Positions 8,934-15,729 of a stretch of DNA of 64,000 bases are shown in pieces. The notes under the pieces are model-generated. The model searched no databases and was not told the DNA's origin. It saw nothing but the letters and a program-made list of their open reading frames with translations. This stretch comes from Nocardia spumae (GTDB lineage: Bacteria; Actinomycetota; Actinomycetes; Mycobacteriales; Mycobacteriaceae), in NCBI RefSeq assembly GCF_020733635.1, contig NZ_JAJFZL010000001.1, forward strand, positions 3,038,001-3,102,000, read 5' to 3'. How positions within the stretch are numbered: the stretch's first letter is position 1; the number at the start of each line of letters is the position of its first letter. The translations under genes and the position numbers were made by a program.

Positions 8934-9494
8934 TCATACCGGAAGCGCGGTGTGGCGGACCGTCCAGGTCGTACCCCGGCCGTGCAACGCGGTCGCGCTG
9001 AGCGGTGGGATGTCGATGCGCCAGAACGATTCCGGTGGTGCGGACAGGGCGGTGAGGACGCTCGCGCGCACCACGGCGGGATGGGTGACGGCGACGATCC
9101 GCTGCCCGTCCGCGGCGCGGGTGTCGAGCCAGCCGCGCACGCGGTCGAGAACGTCGGTGATCGACTCACCGCCGTGGCCCCGATAGCCGGGATCGCTCAT
9201 CCACGCCATGAGCTCCGCCGGCGCCAGGGCATCCATCGCGATGCCGGCCCACTGCCCGCAGTCGAGATCCCGCAGCGCCGGATCGACCGATCCGGACAGC
9301 CCGAGCAGCGCCGCGGTCTGCGCCGCCCGCACCTCGGGGCCGATCCGGACCGCATCGCCCCGCAGCGCCGCGGTGTCGGCCGCGATGCCGCGGGCGTGTT
9401 GTTCGATCGGTTCGTCGGCCGGGAACCGGGCGGCCCGCATCGCCTCGGTCATCCCGTGGCTGACCAGGGTCAGCCGGGTGACGCCCGCACTCAT
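8934..9494 (-). CDS. Histidine phosphatase-fold protein linked to CbtAB
   Basis: A 186-residue protein of the phosphoglycerate-mutase-like superfamily. The N-terminal catalytic block reads TLVSHGMTEAMR: the catalytic His is kept, but the usual Arg of the RHG motif is Ser. A second block GHGGESITDVLDRV and the late VTHPAVVRA His are present. Its ATG overlaps the cbtA stop (ATGA), so it is made with the metal transporter under the same cobalamin riboswitch. That context suggests a role near cobalamin assembly, as for CobC-type phosphatases, but activity is uncertain because of the altered motif. Confidence 0.75.
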   Translation of the reverse strand: MSAGVTRLTLVSHGMTEAMRAARFPADEPIEQHARGIAADTAALRGDAVRIGPEVRAAQTAALLGLSGSVDPALRDLDCGQWAGIAMDALAPAELMAWMSDPGYRGHGGESITDVLDRVRGWLDTRAADGQRIVAVTHPAVVRASVLTALSAPPESFWRIDIPPLSATALHGRGTTWTVRHTALPV

Positions 9495-10345
9495 ATCACC
9501 GGTGCCGCCGCGGCCGGGCCGGGCTCGTCCGCCCGATCGAACAGCCGCGGTGCCAGTGTGGCGAAGCCGAAGCCGATGACCGCCCACAGGATCGCCTGTG
9601 CGCCGAGGGAATAGAACCGGAAGTAGTACAGGTCGTCGGCGGGGAAGCCCGGGTAGACGATGGTGCCCTTCGAATCGGTCAGCGGCACCGGGGTTTCGGT
9701 GGCCGCGTCACCGAGTGCGCGGTTGGCGGCCAGGTGGCCGAGCGAGGGCAGCAGGGCCGCGATCGCCGTCACCACGACGACGAAGGCCAGTCCGGCGGCG
9801 ATGGTCGCGGTCCAATTGCCCAGGCGCGCCCGCAATCGCCGGCCCAGCCAGACCGCCCCGACCGCGCAGACCGCCGAGATCAGCACCATCAGCAGGTACA
9901 GCCCCGTGCGCTCTCGGATGGTGTCGGGGTTGCCGATCGATGGCGGATTGGCGGGGTATTTGAAGAACGGGATCGCGTAGAGCACCACGAACATGCCGCC
10001 GGCCACACACAGTGCGAGATTGCGCGGGCCGAGCTTACCGACGCGGCCCACGAACAGGCAGTACACGACCGCGAACAGCGCACCCATCGCGGCGCCGAAG
10101 ATGATCATGCCGAAACCGATGCCGATCGTCGATTGCACGGATCGGGTGAACAGTTCGGCTTCCTCCATGCCGGGCATCGAATGTCCAGTGGCCTGCTCGA
10201 GGCGGGTATGCGCCTCGTCCCGGCCGCCCTCGTAGTCGATGGCGCGGTTGATGATCGGTTCGGCCAGGATCCGGGCGAACAGGAAGGCGAGCAGTCCTCC
10301 GATCGCGCCCACGAGAACGCCGCGGCCGATGATTCGCTTTTCCAT
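9491..10345 (-). CDS. cbtA: Cobalt transporter subunit CbtA
   Basis: A 284-residue membrane protein with about six hydrophobic segments, matching CbtA in length and pattern: N-terminal GRGVLVGAIGGLLAFLFARI, the ARTRLEQA/HSMPG loop region, and the YPANPPSIGNPDTIRERTG region typical of the family (key residues PANPP and GNPDTI). CbtA with CbtB forms a predicted cobalt importer controlled by vitamin B12. It follows cbtB after 21 bases and overlaps the phosphatase gene. The cobalamin riboswitch upstream of cbtB supports the assignment. Confidence 0.9.
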   Translation of the reverse strand: MEKRIIGRGVLVGAIGGLLAFLFARILAEPIINRAIDYEGGRDEAHTRLEQATGHSMPGMEEAELFTRSVQSTIGIGFGMIIFGAAMGALFAVVYCLFVGRVGKLGPRNLALCVAGGMFVVLYAIPFFKYPANPPSIGNPDTIRERTGLYLLMVLISAVCAVGAVWLGRRLRARLGNWTATIAAGLAFVVVVTAIAALLPSLGHLAANRALGDAATETPVPLTDSKGTIVYPGFPADDLYYFRFYSLGAQAILWAVIGFGFATLAPRLFDRADEPGPAAAAPVI

Positions 10346-10366
10346 TGTGTCGACTCGTTCCCGCGG

Positions 10367-10582
10367 TCAGTGGCAGGGGAAGCCGAGGAAGTGGCGAGCG
10401 TCGTGGACGAATTCGTGCACGTGCATATCGCTGCCGAAGATCGAGACCGCGCCCTGGTCGATGCCGATGAAATAGACGGCGAGCAGGGCCAGCACGGTGG
10501 TACCGGCCAGCCACAGCGCCGTGGTCGGAATCGAGAGCCGGATCGACTCGATACCGGACCGGGGGACATACGACGTCGCCAT
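10367..10582 (-). CDS. cbtB: Cobalt transporter subunit CbtB
   Basis: A 71-residue protein with one transmembrane segment (about residues 22-42) followed by a His-rich C-terminus, DMHVHEFVHDARHFLGFPCH, the metal-binding tail expected of CbtB. It is the first gene of the operon; ATG 10582 is preceded by AAGGAG. The ribosome site directly adjoins a short hairpin at 10595-10613, which may be the expression platform of the riboswitch. Confidence 0.9.
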   Translation of the reverse strand: MATSYVPRSGIESIRLSIPTTALWLAGTTVLALLAVYFIGIDQGAVSIFGSDMHVHEFVHDARHFLGFPCH

Positions 10583-10594
10583 GGGGCACTCCTT

Positions 10595-10735
10595 CGGGGA
10601 TTACGCGTCCCCGTAGACGATGGTTACCGCGGGATCCGAGTGCCTGACTCACATTCCGCCTCGCGGAGCTGCTCACAGTGGCGCGACCGTCCCGGATTCA
10701 CACCGGGTTCCTCGAATCGTCGCTCACATAACCAT
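10595..10735 (-). ncRNA. Cobalamin (B12) riboswitch
   Basis: Read on the minus strand, this leader contains GGAACCCGGTGTGAATCC, then CCACTGTGA (the B12-box core, around 10672-10690) and GTCAGGCACT (10639-10648), in the order conserved in cobalamin riboswitches. It ends just before cbtB. A 6-bp hairpin CGGGGA/TCCCCG (10595-10600 with 10608-10613) touches the ribosome site and could switch translation. Expected effect: high cobalamin shuts off cobalt uptake. Confidence 0.92.
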
Positions 10736-10772
10736 ACGAAAACGCTTCTCGAATGGTCAATCGCGGCCACGG

Positions 10773-11858
10773 CTACCAGAGCAGCACCGGTTTGACGGTC
10801 CGGCCGGCACGCTGATCGGCCAGGGCGGTGTCGATGTCGGTATGGGGATAGCGCCGGACCAGACGGTCGAGGGGCAGCAGCCCGGCCGTGTACTGCGCGA
10901 GTAGCCACGGAATGAACTCCCGCGGGTTCGCGTCACCTTCGAGGCAGCCGCGAACGGTCTTGCCGCCCAGGACGATATCGCGGATATCGATCGGCGGTAC
11001 CCCGCTGCCGAGGCCGACCACAGCGACCGTGCCGCCGGTGCCCAGCGCCGCCACCGCACCGGCGAGCACCTCGGGGTGTCCGGTGGTGTCGAGGGCGTGG
11101 GTCGCGCCGCCGCCGGTGAGATCCGCGATCGCGGCGCCGGCCTCGGCCGGGTCCAGCGCCGCCGCCGCGCCGAGTTCGAGGGCCAGATCGCGGCGGGAAG
11201 CGGACGGTTCGACCACGATCACCCCTACATCGGGCAGGGTCAGGGCGGCCAGCATGCCCGCCAGTCCGACCGCGCCGGCGCCGTAGATCACCAGCCGCGC
11301 ATCCGGTTCGGGGGCCAGCACATGGAGTACCGCCCCGGCGCCGGTCTGGAATCCGCAGCCCAGACCGGCGGCGACCGCCGGATCGGCGTCGGCCGGTACG
11401 ACGACGGTGTTGTCCGCGGTGGTCAGGGCGTATCCCGCGAAGCTCGACTGCCCGAAGAAGCCGTCGCGGACCCGGGTGCCGGCGACCGTGATCCGAGGCG
11501 TGCGGTCGGGCCGGGCGCCGAACTGATTCAGGGCGGTGGAGTGGGCGCAATAGGCCAGGCGTCCCAACCGGCAGTTCCGGCATCGCCCGCAGTGGCGAAA
11601 GGTGAGGACGACGCGATCGCCGGGGCGTATGCCCGCTACCTCGGCGCCGACGGACTCCACCACACCGGCGCCCTCGTGGCCGAGCAGAACCGGCCGATCG
11701 GGCGCGCCCGCGAATCTCGAGACCAGATCGGTGTGGCAGATACCCGAAGCCTCGATCCGCACCAGGATCTCATCGGCTCGGGGTTCGTCGACGGCGACCG
11801 CTTCGAGGCTGAATGCGGCGCGCGGATCGCGCGACAGCGCGGCAGTGGTGACGGGCAC
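10773..11858 (-). CDS. Zinc-dependent alcohol dehydrogenase (MDR superfamily)
   Basis: A 361-residue medium-chain dehydrogenase. The catalytic-zinc Cys lies in SGICHTDL, with GHEGAGVV after it. The structural-zinc loop CGRCRNCRLGRLAYC has all four cysteines. The NAD-binding motif is YGAGAVGLAG (about residue 190), and the fold ends with VKPVLLW. The sequence is closest in style to aryl/benzyl-alcohol dehydrogenases. It lies 3 bases downstream of the DUF4334 gene in a minus-strand operon controlled from the palindromes at 12345-12395. Confidence 0.88.
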   Translation of the reverse strand: MPVTTAALSRDPRAAFSLEAVAVDEPRADEILVRIEASGICHTDLVSRFAGAPDRPVLLGHEGAGVVESVGAEVAGIRPGDRVVLTFRHCGRCRNCRLGRLAYCAHSTALNQFGARPDRTPRITVAGTRVRDGFFGQSSFAGYALTTADNTVVVPADADPAVAAGLGCGFQTGAGAVLHVLAPEPDARLVIYGAGAVGLAGMLAALTLPDVGVIVVEPSASRRDLALELGAAAALDPAEAGAAIADLTGGGATHALDTTGHPEVLAGAVAALGTGGTVAVVGLGSGVPPIDIRDIVLGGKTVRGCLEGDANPREFIPWLLAQYTAGLLPLDRLVRRYPHTDIDTALADQRAGRTVKPVLLW

Positions 11859-11861
11859 GGC

Positions 11862-12332
11862 TCAGATCCGCTCGAGCAGGAAGTAGAAGTATTCGCCGTC
11901 GGCGAGCACCTGATCCGGGCGTCCGTTCATGATGCCCATCAGTGTGTCGGCGTCGAGCTGTTTGAAATGGTCGAATACCGCGCGGTTGTCGTAGACCATC
12001 GTCGCGGTCACCTCCCCGCGGAATTCGATGTTCCACAGCGTCGCCTCACCGCCGCCGCCCAGCTCGAGGTTGGAGAACAGCGTTCCGTCCTCGGCGCGGC
12101 AGATCAGCGGCTTCGCCTCCAGCGTGGAGACGAAGGTCTTGCCGTACCAACGGTTCTTGTCCAATGCGCGGCACAGCGGATGACCGGTCCGGAACGCGGC
12201 CCCCTTCCATTCGCCCAGGATGTCCTCGGCCCGCGTGACCGCGAGGTCGGCCCAGAGCCGATCCAGATCCGCCGTCGAGACCCCGCTGGGCTGTGCCGCC
12301 AGTTCCCGCCAGCGATCGGTGATGTCGCTCAT
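11862..12332 (-). CDS. GXWXG/DUF4334 domain protein
   Basis: A 156-residue protein with the GEWKG motif (GXWXG domain, about residue 40) and a C-terminal DUF4334 part with VYDNRAVFDHFKQLDADTLMG and MNGR. The family is often found next to oxidoreductases; its biochemical role is unknown. It is the first gene of the operon with the alcohol dehydrogenase and is divergent from a TetR gene; the shared upstream palindromes suggest tight control. Confidence 0.85.
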   Translation of the reverse strand: MSDITDRWRELAAQPSGVSTADLDRLWADLAVTRAEDILGEWKGAAFRTGHPLCRALDKNRWYGKTFVSTLEAKPLICRAEDGTLFSNLELGGGGEATLWNIEFRGEVTATMVYDNRAVFDHFKQLDADTLMGIMNGRPDQVLADGEYFYFLLERI

Positions 12333-12344
12333 CCGTCCTCCAGA

Positions 12345-12395
12345 GTTTCCCGAACCATCTGGTTCGGGAAACTACACCCGAACCAGATGGTTCGG
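12345..12395. promoter_or_regulatory. Double TetR-type operator between DUF4334/ADH operon and TetR gene
   Basis: The first element is a perfect 13-bp inverted repeat, arms GTTTCCCGAACCA (12345-12357) and TGGTTCGGGAAAC (12360-12372). The second, CCGAACCA/TGGTTCGG, covers 12378-12395 and repeats the same core. The pair fills the 81-base divergent promoter region, 12 bases from the DUF4334 start and 18 from the TetR start. A shared CCGAACCA core argues that one regulator, most likely the adjacent TetR protein, binds both. Confidence 0.85.
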
Positions 12396-12413
12396 CAATA
12401 TAGGATTCGCGTC

Positions 12414-12962
12414 ATGCGCGCAGCCGGTCATGCCACCAGGGAGCGAATTCTCGCCGCCGCCAAGGCGGAGTTCGCCCGGTACGGGGTCGCCGGCGCGCGG
12501 ATCAACCGGATCGCCGAGGCCGCGCATGCCAGCAAGGACCGTCTCTACGCCTATTTCGGCGGTAAGGACGATCTGTACGCGGCGGTGACCGAGCAGTGGG
12601 CCACCGAGACCACCGCGGAAACCGCGTTGGACGCCGACGATCTGCCTTCCTACGTCGGCCGGTTGTTCGACCACTACCTCCGGCATCCCGACAACGCGCG
12701 CCTGCAGTCCTGGGCGGAGATCGAGCGCACCGATATCCCCGCGGCCGAGGCCGCGATCCGGCGCGCGGTCGCGCCCAAACTCGCCGAGATCCGCCGCGGT
12801 CAGCGCGCCGGGGCGATCACCGACACCTTCCAGCCGCTGACCCTGCTGACCCTGCTCACCGACCTCGCCCGTACATCGGCGGTGCACGCGCTGCACGGCG
12901 ACGATGTCGGCGACCGTCGTGACGCGACCGTGCGCGCGGCCCGCCGTGTGATCGCTCCCTGA
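12414..12962 (+). CDS. TetR-family regulator of the divergent DUF4334/ADH operon
   Basis: A 182-residue TetR protein. The DNA-binding region (TRERILAAAKAEFARYG, then RINRIAEAAHASKDRLYAYFGGK) covers residues 7-52. The C-terminal domain resembles the TetR_C family that follows HTH regions of this YFGGKDDLYAAV type. ATG 12414 is chosen since upstream frame runs through the operator. It probably represses itself and the divergent operon; the inducer is unknown, possibly an alcohol or aldehyde substrate of the dehydrogenase. Confidence 0.88.
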   Translation: MRAAGHATRERILAAAKAEFARYGVAGARINRIAEAAHASKDRLYAYFGGKDDLYAAVTEQWATETTAETALDADDLPSYVGRLFDHYLRHPDNARLQSWAEIERTDIPAAEAAIRRAVAPKLAEIRRGQRAGAITDTFQPLTLLTLLTDLARTSAVHALHGDDVGDRRDATVRAARRVIAP

Positions 12963-13580
12963 TCCGGAGCCGCCCGACCGGTTCGGACACGCCGCGAGGG
13001 CTCGACGGCGGGATGAAATGCCGCCGCTATTGTGTCCGTGGTATGTCGGGAAACTTCCGGTAATTGGGGTCGGCGCGCGTTTTCATTTGTATGGAATACC
13101 CGTCCGAGGGGCCCGGCAACCCAGGGAGTCGAGATGGGTGGAATTGTCGTCGGCCGGACGGGCATGATTGTCGGGAACGGCTGTCGCCGGACATTTGCTG
13201 GACCCGGCCCAGGTGGGTCGCCGCCGCCGCTGCGATCGGTGGCCCGCAGGCTCGAATGTCTGTGACCGGAGGTATCGGTAGTGGTCCGTGGCGGTTCGCG
13301 ACACGACGGGCTCGACGAAAGGCCCTGGTGGATGCTCGGCAGTGTCGATGTCGTACGTACAAAAGTGAGAACATTCAACCGTGCAAATGTACTTGCATTC
13401 GTAAATGTGTTCGCGAAACACGCAAGAATGCACGCGGTTGCGCATTGTTGCGGTTGTGGTTAATGTGTCCGCATCCCGGTGGCGTACATGTGAAGTTTCC
13501 ACATGTGATCGGGTGCGAGCGTGTACTGCGGGGAGGATTGCGGTAGATATCGGACAAGGGGGATCAAAGATTGGTATTCG
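12963..13580. other. Intergenic region without a supported gene
   Basis: About 620 bases with short ORFs only, none with family resemblance or convincing codon use. From about 13350 to 13510 the sequence is much richer in A and T than its surroundings and carries short symmetric elements (GTGTT/AACAC near 13410 and the hairpin at 13486-13506). It probably holds the promoter of the AMP-binding-like gene at 13581. Confidence 0.6.
13486..13506. promoter_or_regulatory. Inverted repeat upstream of the AMP-binding-like gene
   Basis: Perfect arms ACATGTG and CACATGT around a 7-base centre, 75 bases upstream of the start at 13581. Each arm is itself nearly palindromic (ACATGT), so it may be two half sites of a regulator. 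No adjacent regulator gene is present. Confidence 0.45.
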
Positions 13581-14759
13581 ATGACAACGAAATCTGCATC
13601 GGTGAATATTCGAGGATATCGGGGCAGGGATATCGCGACCGGTGCCGGTAGGCCCGCGCTGCTGTTCAGCGCGGTCACCACCGCCATGCGTATGCGCCCG
13701 CATGCGACCGTGTCGTCCATGCACGACAGCCGCACCTTCGGCGAGTTACTTGCCGAGGTGGGCGACAAGGCCGCCCGATTCGACGCGGTGCTGCGTCGTC
13801 CGCGGTCGAGAGTTCTTGTGGCACTGGGGAATTACCCCGGGTATATTTCGACGCTGCTCGCGCTGCTGGCGCGCGGTGATGTTCCGGTCCTGGCCAACCC
13901 GGCGCTTCCGCTCGCGGCGATGCGCGAGCTGATCGACGAGTGCGGTATCGATGCCGTGGTGGCCTCCGGACAGGCGAGCGGTATCCGATTGGACGAACGT
14001 TCCTGGGCGCAGCGCATCGAGGTCGACGGCGACCGTCCCGCACTGCATCGCGACACCGAGCTGTGCCGGGTGGCGTCCGCGCCCTCGCGCCGGCTGGTCT
14101 GTCTCGAATACTCGGCGACCGCGGTACTCAACGCCGCCACCGCGTGGGTGGGTGCGAGCAAACTGCGCGAATCCGATCGGACCCTGTGCTTCTCGGGGCT
14201 GTTCGGGCGCTTCGGCTTTCACACCGCCACCGTGGCCAATCTCGTCGCGGGCGCCGATCTGGTGCTGCCGGCCGGAACCCACGCGGCGGGTAACATCCAC
14301 CGCCACCTGGCGGCCGAATCGCCGACCGTGCTCGTCGCCGAACCGGCCGTCTATCAGGCCATGGTGCAGGGCACCCGGGGCGATATGTCGGCCGATGTCG
14401 GTGCCGCGCTGCGCCGGATCCGGTTGCGGCTGTCACCGCATTCGGTGGCGTCCTCGGTCGCCGCGCGGGTGCGGGCGATCTCGGGGCCGATCACGATCTG
14501 TTACGGCCTCGACGAAACCGGGCCGGTGGCATACGGTTTCGACGCCGCCGACGGGTCGCCGGGCGTCCATCTGCTGTCCGGGGTCCGGGTGGAATCGCGA
14601 TCCGCCGACGGTGAGCAGTACGCGCAGGTGCACACCAAATCGCAGGCGACCACCTATCTCAACGACCCCATCGAATTCGAACGTTCGCTGACCGGTGACG
14701 GCAGCTACCTGAGTCGCAGTCTCGCAGGCCTGCCCGCATCGGTGATCGCGGCCTGCTGA
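13581..14759 (+). CDS. Degenerate AMP-binding (ANL superfamily) protein without catalytic motifs
   Basis: A 392-residue protein that follows the N-terminal domain of acyl-CoA synthetases/adenylation domains: LVALGNYPGYISTLLALLARGDVPVLANPALP near residue 75 and CYGLDETGPVAYGF, a variant of the A5 YGxTE motif. The ATP-binding Ser/Thr-Gly loop is missing; the matching place reads LEYSATAVLNAATAW. The small C-terminal domain with the catalytic Lys is also absent. It is therefore unlikely to adenylate normally. ATG 13581 is the best start, although its ribosome site is poor; ATG 13686 is an alternative. Confidence 0.7.
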   Translation: MTTKSASVNIRGYRGRDIATGAGRPALLFSAVTTAMRMRPHATVSSMHDSRTFGELLAEVGDKAARFDAVLRRPRSRVLVALGNYPGYISTLLALLARGDVPVLANPALPLAAMRELIDECGIDAVVASGQASGIRLDERSWAQRIEVDGDRPALHRDTELCRVASAPSRRLVCLEYSATAVLNAATAWVGASKLRESDRTLCFSGLFGRFGFHTATVANLVAGADLVLPAGTHAAGNIHRHLAAESPTVLVAEPAVYQAMVQGTRGDMSADVGAALRRIRLRLSPHSVASSVAARVRAISGPITICYGLDETGPVAYGFDAADGSPGVHLLSGVRVESRSADGEQYAQVHTKSQATTYLNDPIEFERSLTGDGSYLSRSLAGLPASVIAAC

Positions 14760-14900
14760 CCGCCTCGGCGATCGATCCGGACGGGGTGAGGGGTTCATCC
14801 GCGGCGGGTGATGCAGGCGGCGCGCCCACGGGGCAGAGTCGATGGGCCGGTGTTCGGCAGTACGGCGATCACCGGTCCGTATCGGCCGGAGGAGCGGGTG

Positions 14901-15587
14901 GTGGCGAATCGTCGATCGTGGCGGGTGCGTGACCGCGGCGCGGCGCTGTGGCGCTATCTCCGCAGCGCGCCGTGGACCTTCTCCTGGCTCACCGTGCTGC
15001 TGATCACCACCATCGTGCAGCATTCGGTGCCGCGCAGCACGCTGAAAACCATTCTGGGCGAACGCTCGACGAACCTCGACAACCTCCGCGACGATCCGCT
15101 GCACGTGCTGGTGACCAGTCTGCTCTGGATCGACGGCTACTTCTGGCTGCCGTATCTCCTGCTGTACTGCGTCTTCCACGCGCCCGCCGAACGATGGCTG
15201 GGCGCCCTGCGCTGGGCGATTGTCGGCCTGGTCGCGCACGTCGCGGCGACCTACCTGAGCGAAGGGGTGCTGGCCTGGGCGATCGGCCACGGTCATGCCG
15301 ATCCGGCGATGGTCGACGTCCGCGATATCGGCGTCAGTTATTTCCTCGCCGGCATCATCGGCGTGCTGACCTATCACCTCGCGTATCCCTGGCGCTGGGG
15401 GTACGTCGTGGTGGCCGGGGCGTGTTTCGCCGCGCCGCCGCTGATCCATCTCACCTTCACCGGAATCGGGCATCTGTCGGCATTCGTGATCGGGCTGGCC
15501 TGCTATCCGCTGACCAGGTCGCGGGCGGCGGCGCTGTGGAATCCGGCCGACGCCCGGCGAGCCCGCCGGCGCGCGCGAACGGCATAG
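14901..15587 (+). CDS. Rhomboid-like membrane protein
   Basis: A 228-residue integral membrane protein with about six hydrophobic segments. Its layout resembles rhomboid proteases: Ser146 in DIGVSYFLAGIIG and His191 in GIGHLSAFVIGL stand where the catalytic Ser and His would be. The usual GxSG is GVSY, so activity is doubtful. GTG 14901 is chosen because GGAGGAG lies 6 bases before it; GTG 14898 is equally in frame. It is followed after 142 bases by the OafA-type acyltransferase gene. Confidence 0.7.
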   Translation: MANRRSWRVRDRGAALWRYLRSAPWTFSWLTVLLITTIVQHSVPRSTLKTILGERSTNLDNLRDDPLHVLVTSLLWIDGYFWLPYLLLYCVFHAPAERWLGALRWAIVGLVAHVAATYLSEGVLAWAIGHGHADPAMVDVRDIGVSYFLAGIIGVLTYHLAYPWRWGYVVVAGACFAAPPLIHLTFTGIGHLSAFVIGLACYPLTRSRAAALWNPADARRARRRARTA

Positions 15588-15729
15588 CGAACCAGCCCTG
15601 TTTCGGAAACTCAAGTGGCGCTGAGCGTTTGCCACGTGCTAAGAGAATGGACGTGTTGTGGTCTGCGCGTGTTCATTTCCATCCTCCGGTATCGCCCGAG
15701 GCGCTTGATCGCGGGAACCGGCCCTACGC

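Noticed and set aside
13281..13463. 60-codon ORF in the intergenic region before the AMP-binding-like gene
   Set aside because: No ribosome site, AT-rich non-coding composition and no family similarity.
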